From Haliclystus octoradiatus (taxonomy: Eukaryota; Cnidaria; Staurozoa; Stauromedusae; Haliclystidae), in contig OU744451.1 of NCBI GenBank assembly GCA_916610825.1, positions 3,685,345 through 3,749,344 of the forward strand: DNA of 64,000 bases, written 5' to 3'. Below are positions 1-12,412 of this stretch, piece by piece (the stretch's first letter is position 1; the number at the start of each line of letters is the position of its first letter). Under the pieces are notes generated by a model. It had not been told where the DNA came from. It saw only the letters and a list, made by a program, of their open reading frames with translations, and did no database searches. Made by a program: the position numbers and the translations under genes.

Positions 1-1194
1 ATAAACGCAATAACAATATTGATTAAGTAAAGAATATGAAACTATGAATAAAACGCGAAAATTGCTCAGAGTAAGAAAAGTTGTGATATGCATCAAATCA
101 TTAAATATTCATGAAGTGCTTCAGCGATTTCTTCTATCTGCTCAATCTTGAAATACAGTGTCAGTAATTACTCAATTTCAATTAAAAAGGATATCTGTTT
201 TGGCAATCTGTACTTGGATTATCACTTTGCGATAACATATTTTAAATTACCAATGTATAGCCCGTACATCATTGCATTGCATGTAAAAGTTTTACTCGAA
301 AAAGGCTGCATGAATTCCAAGCATGGTACACATGTGACACTTCAAAATGAAAATCTTAGAATATTTTTAAGAAATAATTGAAAAAACGGCTCCCCTTAAA
401 AATCGCATGTCCTGTCCTCGTAAGTCTAAAATTCTTAAAATCTTTTTTCGCAAATATTGAAAAAACGGCTCTACTTAAAAATGGCATGTCCTATCCTCGT
501 AAAGTCAATTCAAGGAAGTTCTCCTTTGAGTGCTTAAGCTTCCAGATATGGTCGTTGCTACCATAGTCCAAATTCAAACAACAGGCTGATCCTTCCTAGA
601 AAAAATGACGTTCTTAAATTCATGATTTAAGAAAAAAAATCGGTTTTGACTTATATTCGATCTATTCAAAATTAGAACACTCTGAGCAAAAGATATATAA
701 TATTTACAATATTTTTCAATGAAATGCGCCTGTATTATAATTAATTGTTATAATATATAATTTGCTAATTTGAGTGATTACTACATACCCATATCTTTAT
801 CTTTGATTTCTAGATCACCAACCATCTCCTACCTCGTCACTATACTATACTGGGAGAATCCTAGAAAAATCTGTAATTTAAGTCGTTTGTATTCTCCCTG
901 CGTTATGATTGATTAGTTTCCATAACAACTAGAACTTGATTGACAGGGATGGCCGTATCATTTAAATTTTCCAAAAATAGCTACGATATGTCAGACTATC
1001 CTCAAAACATCTGCGCCAATATTGATGACTATAGGATAGGGCTAGGAAATATCGATCTAAATTATATTTAAATCTTTTGGCATTTTATCAATCTATTAAT
1101 GTGGGAATCATCGATTTATATTAAATTAAATTTACACGCAAAAGGCTTGATTTGAACTTAAAAATGTTGCAAGTCCTGGACCCCATTAATGACG
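1..1194. other. AT-rich non-coding stretch
   Basis: No convincing gene is visible. Short reading frames are uninterrupted by chance only and match nothing I recognise. Apart from the duplication at 378-505 I see no repeat structure here. It precedes the first diverged copy of the tandem-array sequence. Confidence 0.6.
378..505. repeat. Short imperfect tandem duplication, period about 80 bp
   Basis: A segment beginning TTGAAAAAACGGCTC at 378 recurs at about 457. Both copies continue through a shared CTTAAAAAT, GCATGTCCT and CCTCGTAA series with a few substitutions. Each shared block is about 45 bp and the intervening sequence is AT-rich. No function is inferred. Confidence 0.7.
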
Positions 1195-1760
1195 TCAAGG
1201 GACAAAAATATAAATAGTCTACTAACTCTAAGAGAATTCAAATTTATACTCAATCGTGAACATCCTAACATTGTAATTTTAATATCAAGATTTTTTAAAT
1301 ATACTTGACTTGATTCCGATAAATGATTTGATGAGACTATAGTCTTACATATGGACTCACAGGAGACCATTTTCTGATGACATAATTTCGATAAATAAAA
1401 TCATAAATTCTATAATTAGAGAATTAACTACATACAATAGAAATACAGATTATTAAAGTGATAGATGTAATGATAAAAAGATTTCTATATATTACGTAAG
1501 GCTACAAATAATTAAAATAATTACTCTGACGAGTCGAAGCGAGCATTTATTTATAGTTTTCATCAGTTTTTCAAGGATATAATATCTGTAACATTAAATT
1601 ATGGAAATTATAACTTGTCTATTACTTTTCTGTACATTTAAGGTATTTTATTTTCCCCTCAAATTTTACTACGACTTTTTTACCGGGCCCTCCAAGGGAT
1701 CTCAATTCACAAATAACAGCGCTTACTCAGTATGACCGTACGTGTGTGACTGCGTCTATC
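1195..1760. repeat. Diverged partial copy of the 2126-bp array unit
   Basis: This block aligns almost throughout with about 2005-2550 in the first full array unit, including the shared stretches TCTGACGAGTCGAA and TTTTTTACCGGGCCCT. It carries many more substitutions than the array units show among themselves. It is therefore an older copy upstream of a recently amplified array. Confidence 0.75.
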
Positions 1761-2760
1761 ATACACAAATTACATACAATACAATATAATTACAATACAA
1801 TTAATATACAATATACTCTACATCTTTTCCAATTCAATTTCAGAAATTTCCAAATGAATATCATCATAGACATTTAATTTTTTACAGACAATTGTCGATT
1901 TCATGTAATGTGATGTAACGTATTGTGTAACATATTATGTAATGTATATGCAATGTAATTCAACTAAACAACATGGCAGGAACACGTTTTTTAAGTTAAA
2001 AACAAAAATTTAGATAGTGTACTAACTCTAATAGAATTTGAATTAATACTCAACGATGAACATCCTAGCATTGTATTTTTAATATCAAGATTTATTAAAA
2101 ATACTTGACTTGATTTCGATAAATGACTTGATGAGACTAGTCAATTTTCTGATGACATAATTTCGATAAATAAAATCATAAATTCTATAAAGAGAATTAA
2201 CTACATACAATAGAAATACAGATTATTAAAATGATAGATGTAATGATAAAAAGATTTCTATATATTACGTAGGGCTACAAATAATTAAAATAATTACTCT
2301 GACGAGTCGAAACGAGCATTTATTTATAGTTTTCATCAGTATTTCAAGGATATAATATCTGTAACATTAAATTATGGAAATTATAACTTGTCTATTACTT
2401 TTCTGTACAATTAAGGTATTTTATTTTCCCCTCAAATTTTACTACGACTTTTTTACCGGGCCCTACAAGGGATCTCAATTCACAAATAACAGCGCTTACT
2501 CAGTATGACCGTAGGTGTGTGACTGCGTCTATCAGAAACAAATTACATAGTAATCAGACAGGTGCAAACGCTGTCCAAAATTTCTGAAATCATAGCACAT
2601 CACAATACCACAACAAGAGAGAAGGATATATACAGAAGGGAAATATTTTACTGTGTTACATTTTCAGTTTTAAATTACACAGGGATAACTGACAGCACTT
2701 ATTGTTTTTTTTTGGGGGACATAAACGATCGGTTCGAAATAAACGAAAATAAATATTAAC

Positions 2761-2845
2761 AGATGAGCGCACGTGTAATGTCTGTGTACACAACGGGGTA
2801 TCGAACCGGTCTCCGGGCAAATGCAGACACTCTGCCATTGTATAA
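2761..2845 (-). repeat. tRNA-promoter-like (SINE-like) block, recurring in each unit
   Basis: Read on the minus strand this block has an A-box-like TGGCAGAGTG followed by a good B-box GGTTCGATACC (complement of 2797-2807). The spacing is about 30 bp, shorter than in a true tRNA, and no cloverleaf can be drawn. The same block occurs 2126 and 4252 bp further on (about 4887-4971 and 7013-7097). Best read as a degenerate tRNA-derived SINE head, not a tRNA gene. Confidence 0.4.
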
Positions 2846-3391
2846 TTTACAAAATAATTCTTAGTTCACGTGTCAATCATGAGTATTGCATGGGATATAT
2901 TTATCTTGATCCAGTTGTATCTTGTAGGTAAATTATGTCGCTCTGATAAGGAGGTCTATATCTAGTAGATCCTAATTGAATTGTTTACTGTGCAGACCCA
3001 GTTTAGATACGGGGATTATCATTCTCATTTGATTCTTTTGATTTCATTGTTTTAGGTTGCTGTGTTTTTAGCTGGGCTTTATTGAATTAAACTCTTTCAT
3101 CTAAAATTAGTCCCTTAAACATTAATCTTGAATCGCTTCACCAAATTTTCTTCAATTTAAGACGGGCAAAAATTTAAAGATTGGAAAGAGGCTGAACATC
3201 TTGTTTTGTCAAACCCAGTCTTCCAATTGAAGCCACCATTCAGATCAGGCAAAATGAAATGAAACCCCACAAAAAGAATTTATGTGCAATTTTATAATCT
3301 GATGACATGGTTGCCGTTATTAAGATAAATTTGAAATCCAAATCAGTATATATATTTAACCAATTGCCTATTAATATGTAGTTATTTATAG

Positions 3392-3781
3392 CCACGGGGG
3401 GTGGGTTAACTTCAAGCGCCGCATTGACGGGGGTTGTGCCACTTGGGAAAAATATGAAGTACCCAAAAATCCTTCAAAAGCTACCCAAATGGTTATAAAT
3501 AAGCGTGAAAATGCTACCCAAAAAGTGCAGGGAGGTCACTTCTATATATGCTCTATGCGGGGATGTTCCATTTTTACGGGTAAATATCTAATCCTGTTTT
3601 CAGTTTTCAGCCTTCAAATTCAGTTTTGTCTAAAATTCTCTAGAAAATCGAAATGGGACCCAAAACGTTTGATATTCTAAAATTTCCTGCCCAAAAAGTA
3701 TATTTCTAAGCTGGAATATGTACCCAAAATAAGTGGCACGTCCCCGTATAGCAGCAGTATGGGAGTTACCCCCGGGTTAAC
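3392..3781. mobile_element. TIR-like insertion inside array unit 1
   Basis: The block begins CACGGGGGGTGGGTTAAC and ends GTTACCCCCGGGTTAAC, so its ends are roughly inverted (about GGGGGTAAC). The diverged unit at 7205-7878 lacks it: there the flanks join directly around 7560. That absence marks it as an insertion of about 390 bp. It is rich in TACCCAAAA-type repeats. A related fragment (GGGTAACTCC ... GGGACGTG) lies at 10939-10990. Confidence 0.65.
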
Positions 3782-5517
3782 AATACATGTTTTATTGCAG
3801 TAGGTAGTTTCACTCTGTTCTAGCCTCACTTCAGCCCGGTCCTCATTTCAAAGCGATTATTCTTTGAAGTTTATTCGAGGAATAACTTTACAAAATTTCA
3901 ACTACTTTTGATATTGTTACCATACAATATGCCTCTAGCTCTACATCTTTTCCAATTCAATTTCAGAAATTTCCAAATGAATATCATCATAGACATTTAA
4001 TTTTTTACAGACAATTGTCGATTTCATGTAATGTGATGTAACGTATTATGTAACGTATTATGTAATGTATATGCAATGTAATTCAACTTAACAACATGGC
4101 AGGAATACGTTTTTCAAGTTAAAAACAAAAATTTAGGTAGTGTACTAACTCTAATAGAATTTGAATTAATACTCAACGATGAACATCCTAGCATTGTAAT
4201 TTTAATATCAAGATTTTTTAAATATACTTGACTTGGTTTCGATAAATAACTTGATGAGATTAGTCAATTTTCTGATGACATAATTTCGATAAATAAAATC
4301 ATAAATTCTATAAAGAGAATTAACTACATACAATAGAAATACAGATTATTAAAATGATAGATGTAATGATAAAAAGATTTCTATATATTACGTAGGGCTA
4401 CAAATAATTAAAATAATTACTCTGACGAGTCGAAACGAGCATTTATTTATAGTTTTCATCAGTTTTTCAAGGATATAATATCTGTAACATTAAATTATGG
4501 AAATTATAACTTGTCTATTACTTTTCTGTACAATTAAGGTATTTTATTTTCCCCTCAAATTTTACTACGACTTTTTTACCGGACCCTACAAGGGATCTCA
4601 ATTCACAAATAACAGCGCTTACTCAGTATGACCGTAGGTGTGTGACTGCGTCTATCAGAAACAAATTACATAGTAATCAGACAGGTGCAAACGCTGTCCA
4701 AAATTTTCTGAAACCATAGCACATCACAATATCACAACAAGAGAGAAGGATATATAGAGAAGGGAAATATTTTACTGGGTGTTACATTTTCAGTTTTAAA
4801 TTACACAGGGATAACTGACAGCACTTATTGTTTTTTTTTTGGGGACATAAACGATCGGTTCGAAATAAACGAAAATAAATATTAACAGATGAGCGCACGT
4901 GTAATGTCTGTGTACACAACGGGATATCGAACCGGTCTCCGGGCAAATGCAGACACTCTGCCATTGTATAATTTACAAAATAATTCTTAATTCACGTGTC
5001 AAACATGAGTATTGCATGGGATATATCTATCTTGATCCAGTTGTATCTTGTAGGTAAATTATGTCGCTCTGATAAGGAGGTCTATATCTAGTAGATCCTA
5101 ATTGAATTGTTTACTGTGCAGACCCAGTTTAGATACGGGGATTATCATTCTCATTTGATTCTTTTGATTTCATTGTTTTAGGTTGCTGTGTTTTTAGCTG
5201 GGCTTTATTGAATTAAACTCTTTCATCTAAAATTAGTCCCTTAAACATTAATCTTGAATCGCTTCACCAAATTTTCTTCAATTTAAGACGGGCAAAAATT
5301 TAAAGATTGGAAAGAGGCTGAACATCTTGTTTTGTCAAACCCAGTCTTCCAATTGAAGCCACCATTCAGATCAGGCAAAATGAAATGAAACCCCACAAAA
5401 AGAATTTATGTGCAATTTTATAATCTGATGACATGGTTGCCGTTATTAAGATAAATTTGAAATCCAAATCAGTATATATATTTAACCAATTGCCTATTAA
5501 TATGTAGTTATTTATAG

Positions 5518-5907
5518 CCACGGGGGGTGGGTTAACTTCAAGCGCCGCATTGACGGGGGTTGTGCCACTTGGGAAAAATATGAAGTACCCAAAAATCCTT
5601 CAAAAGCTACCCAAATGGTTATAAATAAGCGTGAAAATGCTACCCAAAAAGTGCAGGGAGGTCACTTCTATATATGCTCTATGCGGGGATGTTCCATTTT
5701 TACGGGTAAATATCTAATCCTGTTTTCAGTTTTCAGCCTTCAAATTCAGTTTTGTCTAAAATTCTCTAGAAAATCGAAGTGGGACCCAAAACGTTTGATA
5801 TTCTAAAATTTCCTGCCCAAAAAGTATATTTCTAAGCTGGAATATGTACCCAAAATAAGTGGCACGTCCCCGTATAGCAGCAGTATGGGAGTTACCCCCG
5901 GGTTAAC
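5518..5907. mobile_element. Same TIR-like insertion, array unit 2
   Basis: Copy of the 3392-3781 insertion displaced by exactly one 2126-bp period. It was amplified with the unit rather than inserted independently. Confidence 0.65.
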
Positions 5908-7204
5908 AATACATGTTTTATTGCAGTAGGTAGTTTCACTCTGTTCTAGCCTCACTTCAGCCCGGTCCTCATTTCAAAGCGATTATTCTTTGAAGTTTAT
6001 TCGAGGAATAACTTTACAAAATTTCAACTACTTTTGATATTGTTACCATACAATATGCCTCTAGCTCTACATCTTTTCCAATTCAATTTCAGAAATTTCC
6101 AAATGAATATCATCATAGACATTTAATTTTTTACAGACAATTGTCGATTTCATGTAATGTGATGTAACGTATTATGTAACGTATTATGTAATGTATATGC
6201 AATGTAATTCAACTTAACAACATGGCAGGAATACGTTTTTCAAGTTAAAAACAAAAATTTAGGTAGTGTACTAACTCTAATAGAATTTGAATTAATACTC
6301 AACGATGAACATCCTAGCATTGTAATTTTAATATCAAGATTTTTTAAATATACTTGACTTGGTTTCGATAAATAACTTGATGAGATTAGTCAATTTTCTG
6401 ATGACATAATTTCGATAAATAAAATCATAAATTCTATAAAGAGAATTAACTACATACAATAGAAATACAGATTATTAAAATGATAGATGTAATGATAAAA
6501 AGATTTCTATATATTACGTAGGGCTACAAATAATTAAAATAATTACTCTGACGAGTCGAAACGAGCATTTATTTATAGTTTTCATCAGTTTTTCAAGGAT
6601 ATAATATCTGTAACATTAAATTATGGAAATTATAACTTGTCTATTACTTTTCTGTACAATTAAGGTATTTTATTTTCCCCTCAAATTTTACTACGACTTT
6701 TTTACCGGACCCTACAAGGGATCTCAATTCACAAATAACAGCGCTTACTCAGTATGACCGTAGGTGTGTGACTGCGTCTATCAGAAACAAATTACATAGT
6801 AATCAGACAGGTGCAAACGCTGTCCAAAATTTTCTGAAACCATAGCACATCACAATATCACAACAAGAGAGAAGGATATATAGAGAAGGGAAATATTTTA
6901 CTGGGTGTTACATTTTCAGTTTTAAATTACACAGGGATAACTGACAGCACTTATTGTTTTTTTTTTGGGGACATAAACGATCGGTTCGAAATAAACGAAA
7001 ATAAATATTAACAGATGAGCGCACGTGTAATGTCTGTGTACACAACGGGATATCGAACCGGTCTCCGGGCAAATGCAGACACTCTGCCATTGTATAATTT
7101 ACAAAATAATTCTTAATTCACGTGTCAAACATGAGTATTGCATGGGATATATCTATCTTGATCCAGTTGTATCTTGTAGGTAAATTATGTCGCTCTGATA
7201 AGGA

Positions 7205-7878
7205 GTTCACCAAATTTTCTTTAATTTAAGACGGACAAAAATTTAAAGATTGGAAAGAGGCTGAACATCTTGTTTTGTCAAACTCAGTCTTCCAGTTGAA
7301 GCCACAATTCAGATTAGTCAAACGCCGTTAGCCTGTGTGCATTACGTCAGAACTCCATTTCATACAGCGACTCTCAGTTTCATGGAGCGGAACACGGGAT
7401 AGACGCTCTTGCCTAAATTCAGATCAAGCAAAATGAAATGAAGCACAACAAAAAACATTTATGTTTTATTTTATAATCTGACGACATGGTTGCCTTTAAT
7501 AATATAAACTTTAAAATCCAAATCAGTATATATATTTAATTGAACAATTGCCTATTAACACGACGTTTATAAAGTAGATGTTCTATTGCAGTAGGTAATT
7601 TCACTCTGCTCTAGCCTCACTTCGACCCGGTCCTCATTTCAAAGCGATTATTCTTTGAAGTTCATTCGAGGAAAAACTTTATAAAATTTCAACTACTTTT
7701 GATATTGTTACAGGCCATACAATCTGCCTCTACTTCTACATCTTTTCCAATTCAATTTTAGAAATTTCCAAATGATATATCATCATAGACATTTAATTTA
7801 TTTACAGACAATTGCCGATTTCATGTAATGTAATGTAATGTAATGTGGTATATACAACATGGTGGGAATGCGGTTTAT
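7205..7878. repeat. Diverged array-unit copy interrupted by the 10.2-kb element
   Basis: From TTCACCAAATTTTCTT at 7207 the sequence follows the array unit with many substitutions and without the 390-bp insertion. It reaches the unit segment ACAACATGG.GGGAATRCG at 7857 and stops at 7878. The same unit resumes at about 18114 (CAAGTTAAAAA), directly after the large inverted-repeat element. The array units thus show the uninterrupted target site. Confidence 0.75.
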
Positions 7879-8220
7879 ACGGTGGCCCATACGGTGGCCC
7901 ACAACTGCCACTTACAACAATTTCACTTGCCTGCCACATTAACTTCACTTGCCTGCCACATTAACTTTACTTGCCTGCCACAATAAGAAAATCATGCAGC
8001 ATTAACTTTACTTGCCTGCCACAATAAGAAAATCATGCAGCATTAACTTTACTTGCCTGCCACAACAAAAACATGAATTACAACAACTTCACTTGCCTGC
8101 CGCATTAAGAACTTACATTACAACAACTTCACTTGCCTGCCACATTAAAAACTTACATTACGGAAGTGTTGCATTTATTACGGAAGTATATTCTTCAACG
8201 CGTCCGTTTGAAAACGAGAT
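7879..8220. repeat. Left terminal repeat with 22-35 bp minisatellite
   Basis: The phrase ACTTGCCTGCCACA recurs at least eight times with spacers such as TTAACTTT and AATAAGAAAATCATGCAGC. The block is inverted at 17806-18105. The 71-codon frame across it is a by-product of the repeats. Confidence 0.85.
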
Positions 8221-9818
8221 GCTGTGAAGAAATTTTTTATTCTGAGCCTCGGAATTCGGATAAAAAACATGGCCGCTGATTGTCTATTATTTTAGTCGAT
8301 GCAGTTTTCTGTATAAATATAAACTGTGACTGAATGTTATAACAACTCAAAGATAATCAATAACAACCAGGTAAATCCATCATCTGTTTAATTGCCTAAG
8401 AACTTGCATGTTTTTTTTGTTATAATTGCAAATCAGTGAAGACAGACAGTGAAGCATAAATTAATCAGATTATCCTGTTATCCATGTAGGCTAGACTTTG
8501 TATAATGTACATCCACCCTCTCCTTGATCAACTGCTGTTAATATGCTTGCAGATGACTATTTACATTCACTTTGATACACTAGTTTGTCATTATTAGGGC
8601 TCCGTAGTGCAGAGAACAGTCCCATTATTTCATGATTATATATTCATAAGAAAATATATAGTACATTCACGGCCAAGTGTTACACGTTCTTGTATTGGAA
8701 TAATCAATTAATTAACATGGTAATATGTATGAACTGATAATGACTAATAATTTATTATTTCAAAGTTAATAAGTGTATACAAGTCACTTGTTGCAATTAT
8801 TCAATACCAATTTAATATAATTTTTTGTAAGACTTGGTAAATATAACAATCAAATCAAGCTATTCGGCACGAAGGAATCTTGTAATGGCCGAGTTTGCCA
8901 AGGGACTCATACAATTTGGGCAGCTTGATGATTTGAAACCGAAGAAAGAAAGCTTGAAATCACTGTTTGGTTTGTACTGCCAAAAGTGAACTATCACAAA
9001 TAAAAATATATAAATTATGGCCTACCAAATGCCTGTGCATTGAAGTATGCTGTCACAAAAATATCTTTAAATTGATTGTATGTTTTCATATGCTGTAGTT
9101 GCAACGATATGGGCTTTTCACAGGCGCTGACCAGTGGATAGCATATTGTATGGGCCGTATCTCCTGTACAGTCATGATTGAAACTGATCATGATGCTCTG
9201 AGATGTTTTGGTCCGTGGGACGTGCCATGTTCCTGTCAGCCATCCCAATAGTCCTGCTGACGTGGCTTCTACAGTTACTGTTTTTTGTTCTGATTCTGAA
9301 GTGTCAACATCCATTGGCTCAGATTCTGCTGCCGGTGTGTCTTCGTAAACATATGCAACTTGTCTCGATGGTATGCTGCGGTCTCCAAATTCGTTTATTG
9401 TATCCATCAGGTTGTCTACTGCAGACTCCTCCAATGTACGTTTTGTAGATACAGGAGAAGGAGATGAATAACATGGTTGCAGAATAGATAATATGTAAAT
9501 GACAGTTGGCTCAAATTGATTGTTCCCTTTTGGCAGTAGAAACAGTGATTTTAATCTTTCTTTCTTCGGTTTCAGATCATCAAGCAATTTGGGCATTGTG
9601 TGAGTCCCTTGGCAAACTCAGCCATCACCTTCGTGCCGAAAAGCTTGATTTAATCGTTTCCGCTATCGCCTTCTTGTTCGATTCTGCTATGACTCCCTAT
9701 GCTCCATTATTTCATCAATTCTGTTCTTCATATCATCCATTATCTCACTAAGAATTTGTTTTTCTTTCTCTGCCAGGGCTTTGTCATCAACATCTGTCAC
9801 TGGAAATGGCTCGAAAAT
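8221..9818. repeat. Left inner arm of the large inverted repeat
   Basis: Reverse-complement match of 11652-14112. The right arm is longer because an 894-bp hAT element (13013-13906) was inserted into it. Differences between arms are scattered substitutions and small indels. Within the arm, 8868-8986 is itself an inverted copy of 9530-9655, so a 120-bp inverted repeat brackets the HECT-like reading frame. Confidence 0.85.
9015..9818 (-). pseudogene. HECT-domain C-lobe fragment (left-arm copy)
   Basis: On the minus strand, 9596-9015 is open for 193 codons and ends in a HECT C-lobe-like segment: SACEKPISL with the candidate catalytic Cys, then HMKTYNQFKDIF and NAQAFGRP at the C-terminus. In HECT E3 ligases this position accepts ubiquitin from E2. 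Upstream, toward 9818, lies the preceding part of the domain in another frame. The copy is cut at about 9818, where it abuts the integrase pseudogene on the plus strand. A longer opposite copy lies at 11395-12412. The N-lobe is mostly missing, so it cannot be a complete ligase. Family assignment rests on motif reading. Confidence 0.6.
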
Positions 9819-10573
9819 AGCACCTCACTTCTTAGGGCGCATGAGCTCAAGCGACGAGTATATACCAACCCTGGCCCAAACTATGCCTGGCACTGTGGTG
9901 ACTATGATAAATTGAAACCTTTCGGGTTTCCTATCCATGGTTGTATTGATGGCTGGAGCAGGAAGGTGTTATGGCTTAACATCACACGATCCAACAATTC
10001 ACCGCAAGTTGTAGCACAGTTTTACCTAGATGCAATCAAAAGGTTAGGTGTAATCCAATGAAGTTAATAACAGATTCAGGAACAGAAAATGGTATTGCTA
10101 CAAGAGTACAGTGTTTTCTGAGAAAGGATCACAAATATGTTCAATCCACAAGAAACCAAAGAATAGAGGCTTGGTGGTCCCAACTAAGACGGCAGAGAAG
10201 CACTTAGTGGATCAATTTCTTTACGAATCTTGAAGAGCAAGACATATATAACAGAGCTGATGACATGCAAGCCAGCTGATACAGCGACATTGGAATACGC
10301 ATTACATAAGACATTCCAAGTATAAAACTATTGCAGGCAGACCTGATGCATCGTACTATCTTCCTGAGCAATCAGGTGGACTGCCAAAGAGTATCTGAGT
10401 ATCGATAACATTGCTTTTGTAAAACCCAGGTACTGGAGCCGCTTCAAGAGGATGAATATGAAGAGTATTTTACTTATGCAATGAACGAAAGCCAGGAGAA
10501 CTCTGCCCATGATTGGAAAACAGAATTGGAATTATACAAAAAGTTAATGGGATTCGCCAGAAATGACGGGTAG
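9819..10573 (+). pseudogene. DDE (rve-type) integrase/transposase remnant
   Basis: An open stretch to 10061 encodes YDKLKPFGFPIHGCIDGWSR, typical of an integrase-core family widespread in aquatic animals. The Asp in CIDGWSR is the likely first catalytic residue. After a frameshift near 10057 the next frame gives TDSGTENG (second Asp, about 10070) and NQRIEAWW (catalytic Glu, about 10165). Several stops and shifts follow, with a recognisable C-terminal tail reaching about 10570. All three catalytic positions can still be read, but only across broken frames, so the gene is dead. The N-terminal part is replaced at 9818 by the inverted HECT fragment. The transposon class this integrase serves is unclear. 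Confidence 0.65.
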
Positions 10574-11394
10574 TATTCCTCATCATCCAATCAATTTATA
10601 TATTGTTTAAGATTTCTACATAAATTTGCAATAGCATTTATATATTTATAGTCGGTATAAATTTTACTAAAAACTGAGACTGTGAAGCAATACAATTCAT
10701 ATGAATATAGACTTGCAATTAATTAAAGTAATGACCACTACACATTTTCTCATCATAGGATCACCAGACATATAAACTTAATATACAATTTAAAAAATTT
10801 AATTTTGCTACCCTCTATAAATTCAATATTTATAACCCAAAAATGAAATATTTTCAAAATATCAAGTACAGTATATACTCTATGTGTAAGACTACTGTTT
10901 CATTGTAATGTGATGTGTTTATCATATACTATGTACACGCAGGGTAACTCCTAAATGATGGCCATACTGGGACGTGTCACTTTTTTGGGTCCATTTCCAG
11001 GTGAGAGATACCACAGACTAAATATTGCTCCCACAATAAACTTGAGGCCAAACTATTTTGTGATTAATTCTCGTAAGTATAGTTGTTGCTGTTGTAGTTT
11101 ATGTAAGGATAAGGAGCAGCTGGACTAGGATAGGCCTACAAATCCTTTGAATTCCAAAAAAAAATCAAAGTAGATAACTTTTCAGATAATCATACATAAA
11201 GGTTCAGAGGTTTGATTACATCTTTTTAAAATTTTTTTGTGATTTGATAGCGAAGCTCGAAATGTTTAGGGCGCGGAGCAAATTTTTCTAGTGAATGATC
11301 AGTAATTACGGTGCGTTCCCCCATGACGTGACATAACATTCAGCTCGACATTGGCAGTTTGTTTGTTTGTATGGATGTCTACAACTAGCCTCCT
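10574..11394. other. Non-coding centre of the inverted-repeat element
   Basis: AT-rich single-copy spacer between the two arms; no gene recognised. 10939-10990 (GGGTAACTCC ... GGGACGTGTCACTTTTTTGG) matches one end of the TIR-like insertion seen at 3392-3781. Confidence 0.6.
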
Positions 11395-12412
11395 TTCCAC
11401 GAGCAAGGAATCACTGTCAAGGCTGTCAAGTATTTTGGTGAAGCTGGCATTGATCAAGGAGCCATGGGCAAAGAGTTCATGAGCTCTTGTATATTAAAAA
11501 TCAGAGAAGAGCTCTTTAAAGATAGGATACCATTCTTCTCGATGACATACATCAGTAATAGAACCTATCAGACGTCTGGAGAAGTTGTGGCAGTTTTCTT
11601 GCACATGGTGGTCCACCGGAGCAGTTCATGGATGATGTAGCATATAACTGTATTTTCGAGCCATTTCCAGTGACAGATGTTGATGACAAAGCCCTGGCAG
11701 AGAAAGAAAAACAAATTCTTAGTGAGATAATGGATGATATGAAGAACAGAATTGATGAAATAATGGAGCATAGGGAGTCATAGCAGAATCGAACAAGAAG
11801 GCGATAGCGGAAACGATTAAATCAAGCTTTTCGGCACGAAGGTGATGGCTGAGTTTGCCAAGGGACTCACACAATGCCCAAATTGCTTGATGATCTGAAA
11901 CCGAAGAAAGAAAGATTAAAATCACTGTTTCTACTGCCAAAAGGGAACAATCAATTTGAGCCAACTGTCATTTACATATTATCTATTCTGCAACCATGTT
12001 ATTCATCTCCTTCTCCTGTATCTACAAAACGTACATTGGAGGAGTCTGCAGTATACCATCGAGACAAGTTGCATATGTTTACGAAGACACACCGGCAGCA
12101 GAATCTGAGCCAATGGATGTTGACACTTCAGAATCAGAACAAAAAACGGTAACTGTAGAAGCCACGTCAGCAGGACTATTGGGATGGCTGACAGGAACAT
12201 GGCACATCCCACGGAACAAAACATCTCAGAGCATCATGATCAGTTTCAATCATGACTGTACAGGAGATACGGCCTATACAATATGCTATCCACTGGTCAG
12301 CGCCTGTGAAAAGCCCATATCGTTGCAACTACAGCATATGAAAACATACAATCAATTTAAAGATATTTTTGTGACAGCATACTTCAATGCACAGGCATTT
12401 GGTAGGCCATAA
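11395..12412 (+). pseudogene. HECT-domain ubiquitin-ligase fragment (right-arm copy)
   Basis: The 5' part (about 11420-11760) reads YFGEAGIDQGAMGKEFM, a HECT N-lobe signature (E-x-G-x-D-x-G ... E-F), followed by a GEVVAVFLAHGGPP-like segment. After frameshifts, 11996-12412 encodes GLLGWLTGTW, a SACEKPISL segment with the candidate active-site Cys, and the terminal NAQAFGRP before a stop at 12410-12412. The order matches HECT domains of the G2E3-like type often carried by animal transposons (known family pattern; not searched here). The gene is broken by at least one frameshift and has no visible N-terminal substrate-binding region. It is the longer of two opposite copies in this element. Confidence 0.65.

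Larger units (their letters stand above)
1816..7204. repeat. Tandem array, unit 2126 bp, two full copies plus about 1.1 kb
   Basis: The start of the unit (CTCTACATCTTTTCC) occurs at 1816, 3939 and 6065, giving periods of 2123 and 2126 bp. Copies 2 and 3 look identical by eye over their shared length. Copy 1 differs at scattered bases (for example GAACACG versus GAATACG, and AATCGAAATGG versus AATCGAAGTGG). At 7204 the third copy jumps, after AAGGAG, about 205 bp further along the unit and becomes diverged. Each unit contains an inserted TIR-like element and a tRNA-promoter-like block. No conserved protein is encoded; the 60-63 codon frames that recur are simply copied with the unit. Confidence 0.9.

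Noticed and set aside
2761..2845. True tRNA gene on the minus strand
   Set aside because: A to B box distance is too short and no acceptor or anticodon stem forms.
8012..8227. 71-codon frame, with an inverted near-identical 93-codon partner at 18003-17722
   Set aside because: Both are readings through the minisatellite of the terminal repeats; their similarity reflects the inverted repeat, not protein conservation.
9203..9751. Plus-strand frames of 81 codons opposite the HECT fragment
   Set aside because: Antisense of the HECT-like sequence; the same antisense frames recur inverted at 11719-12224.
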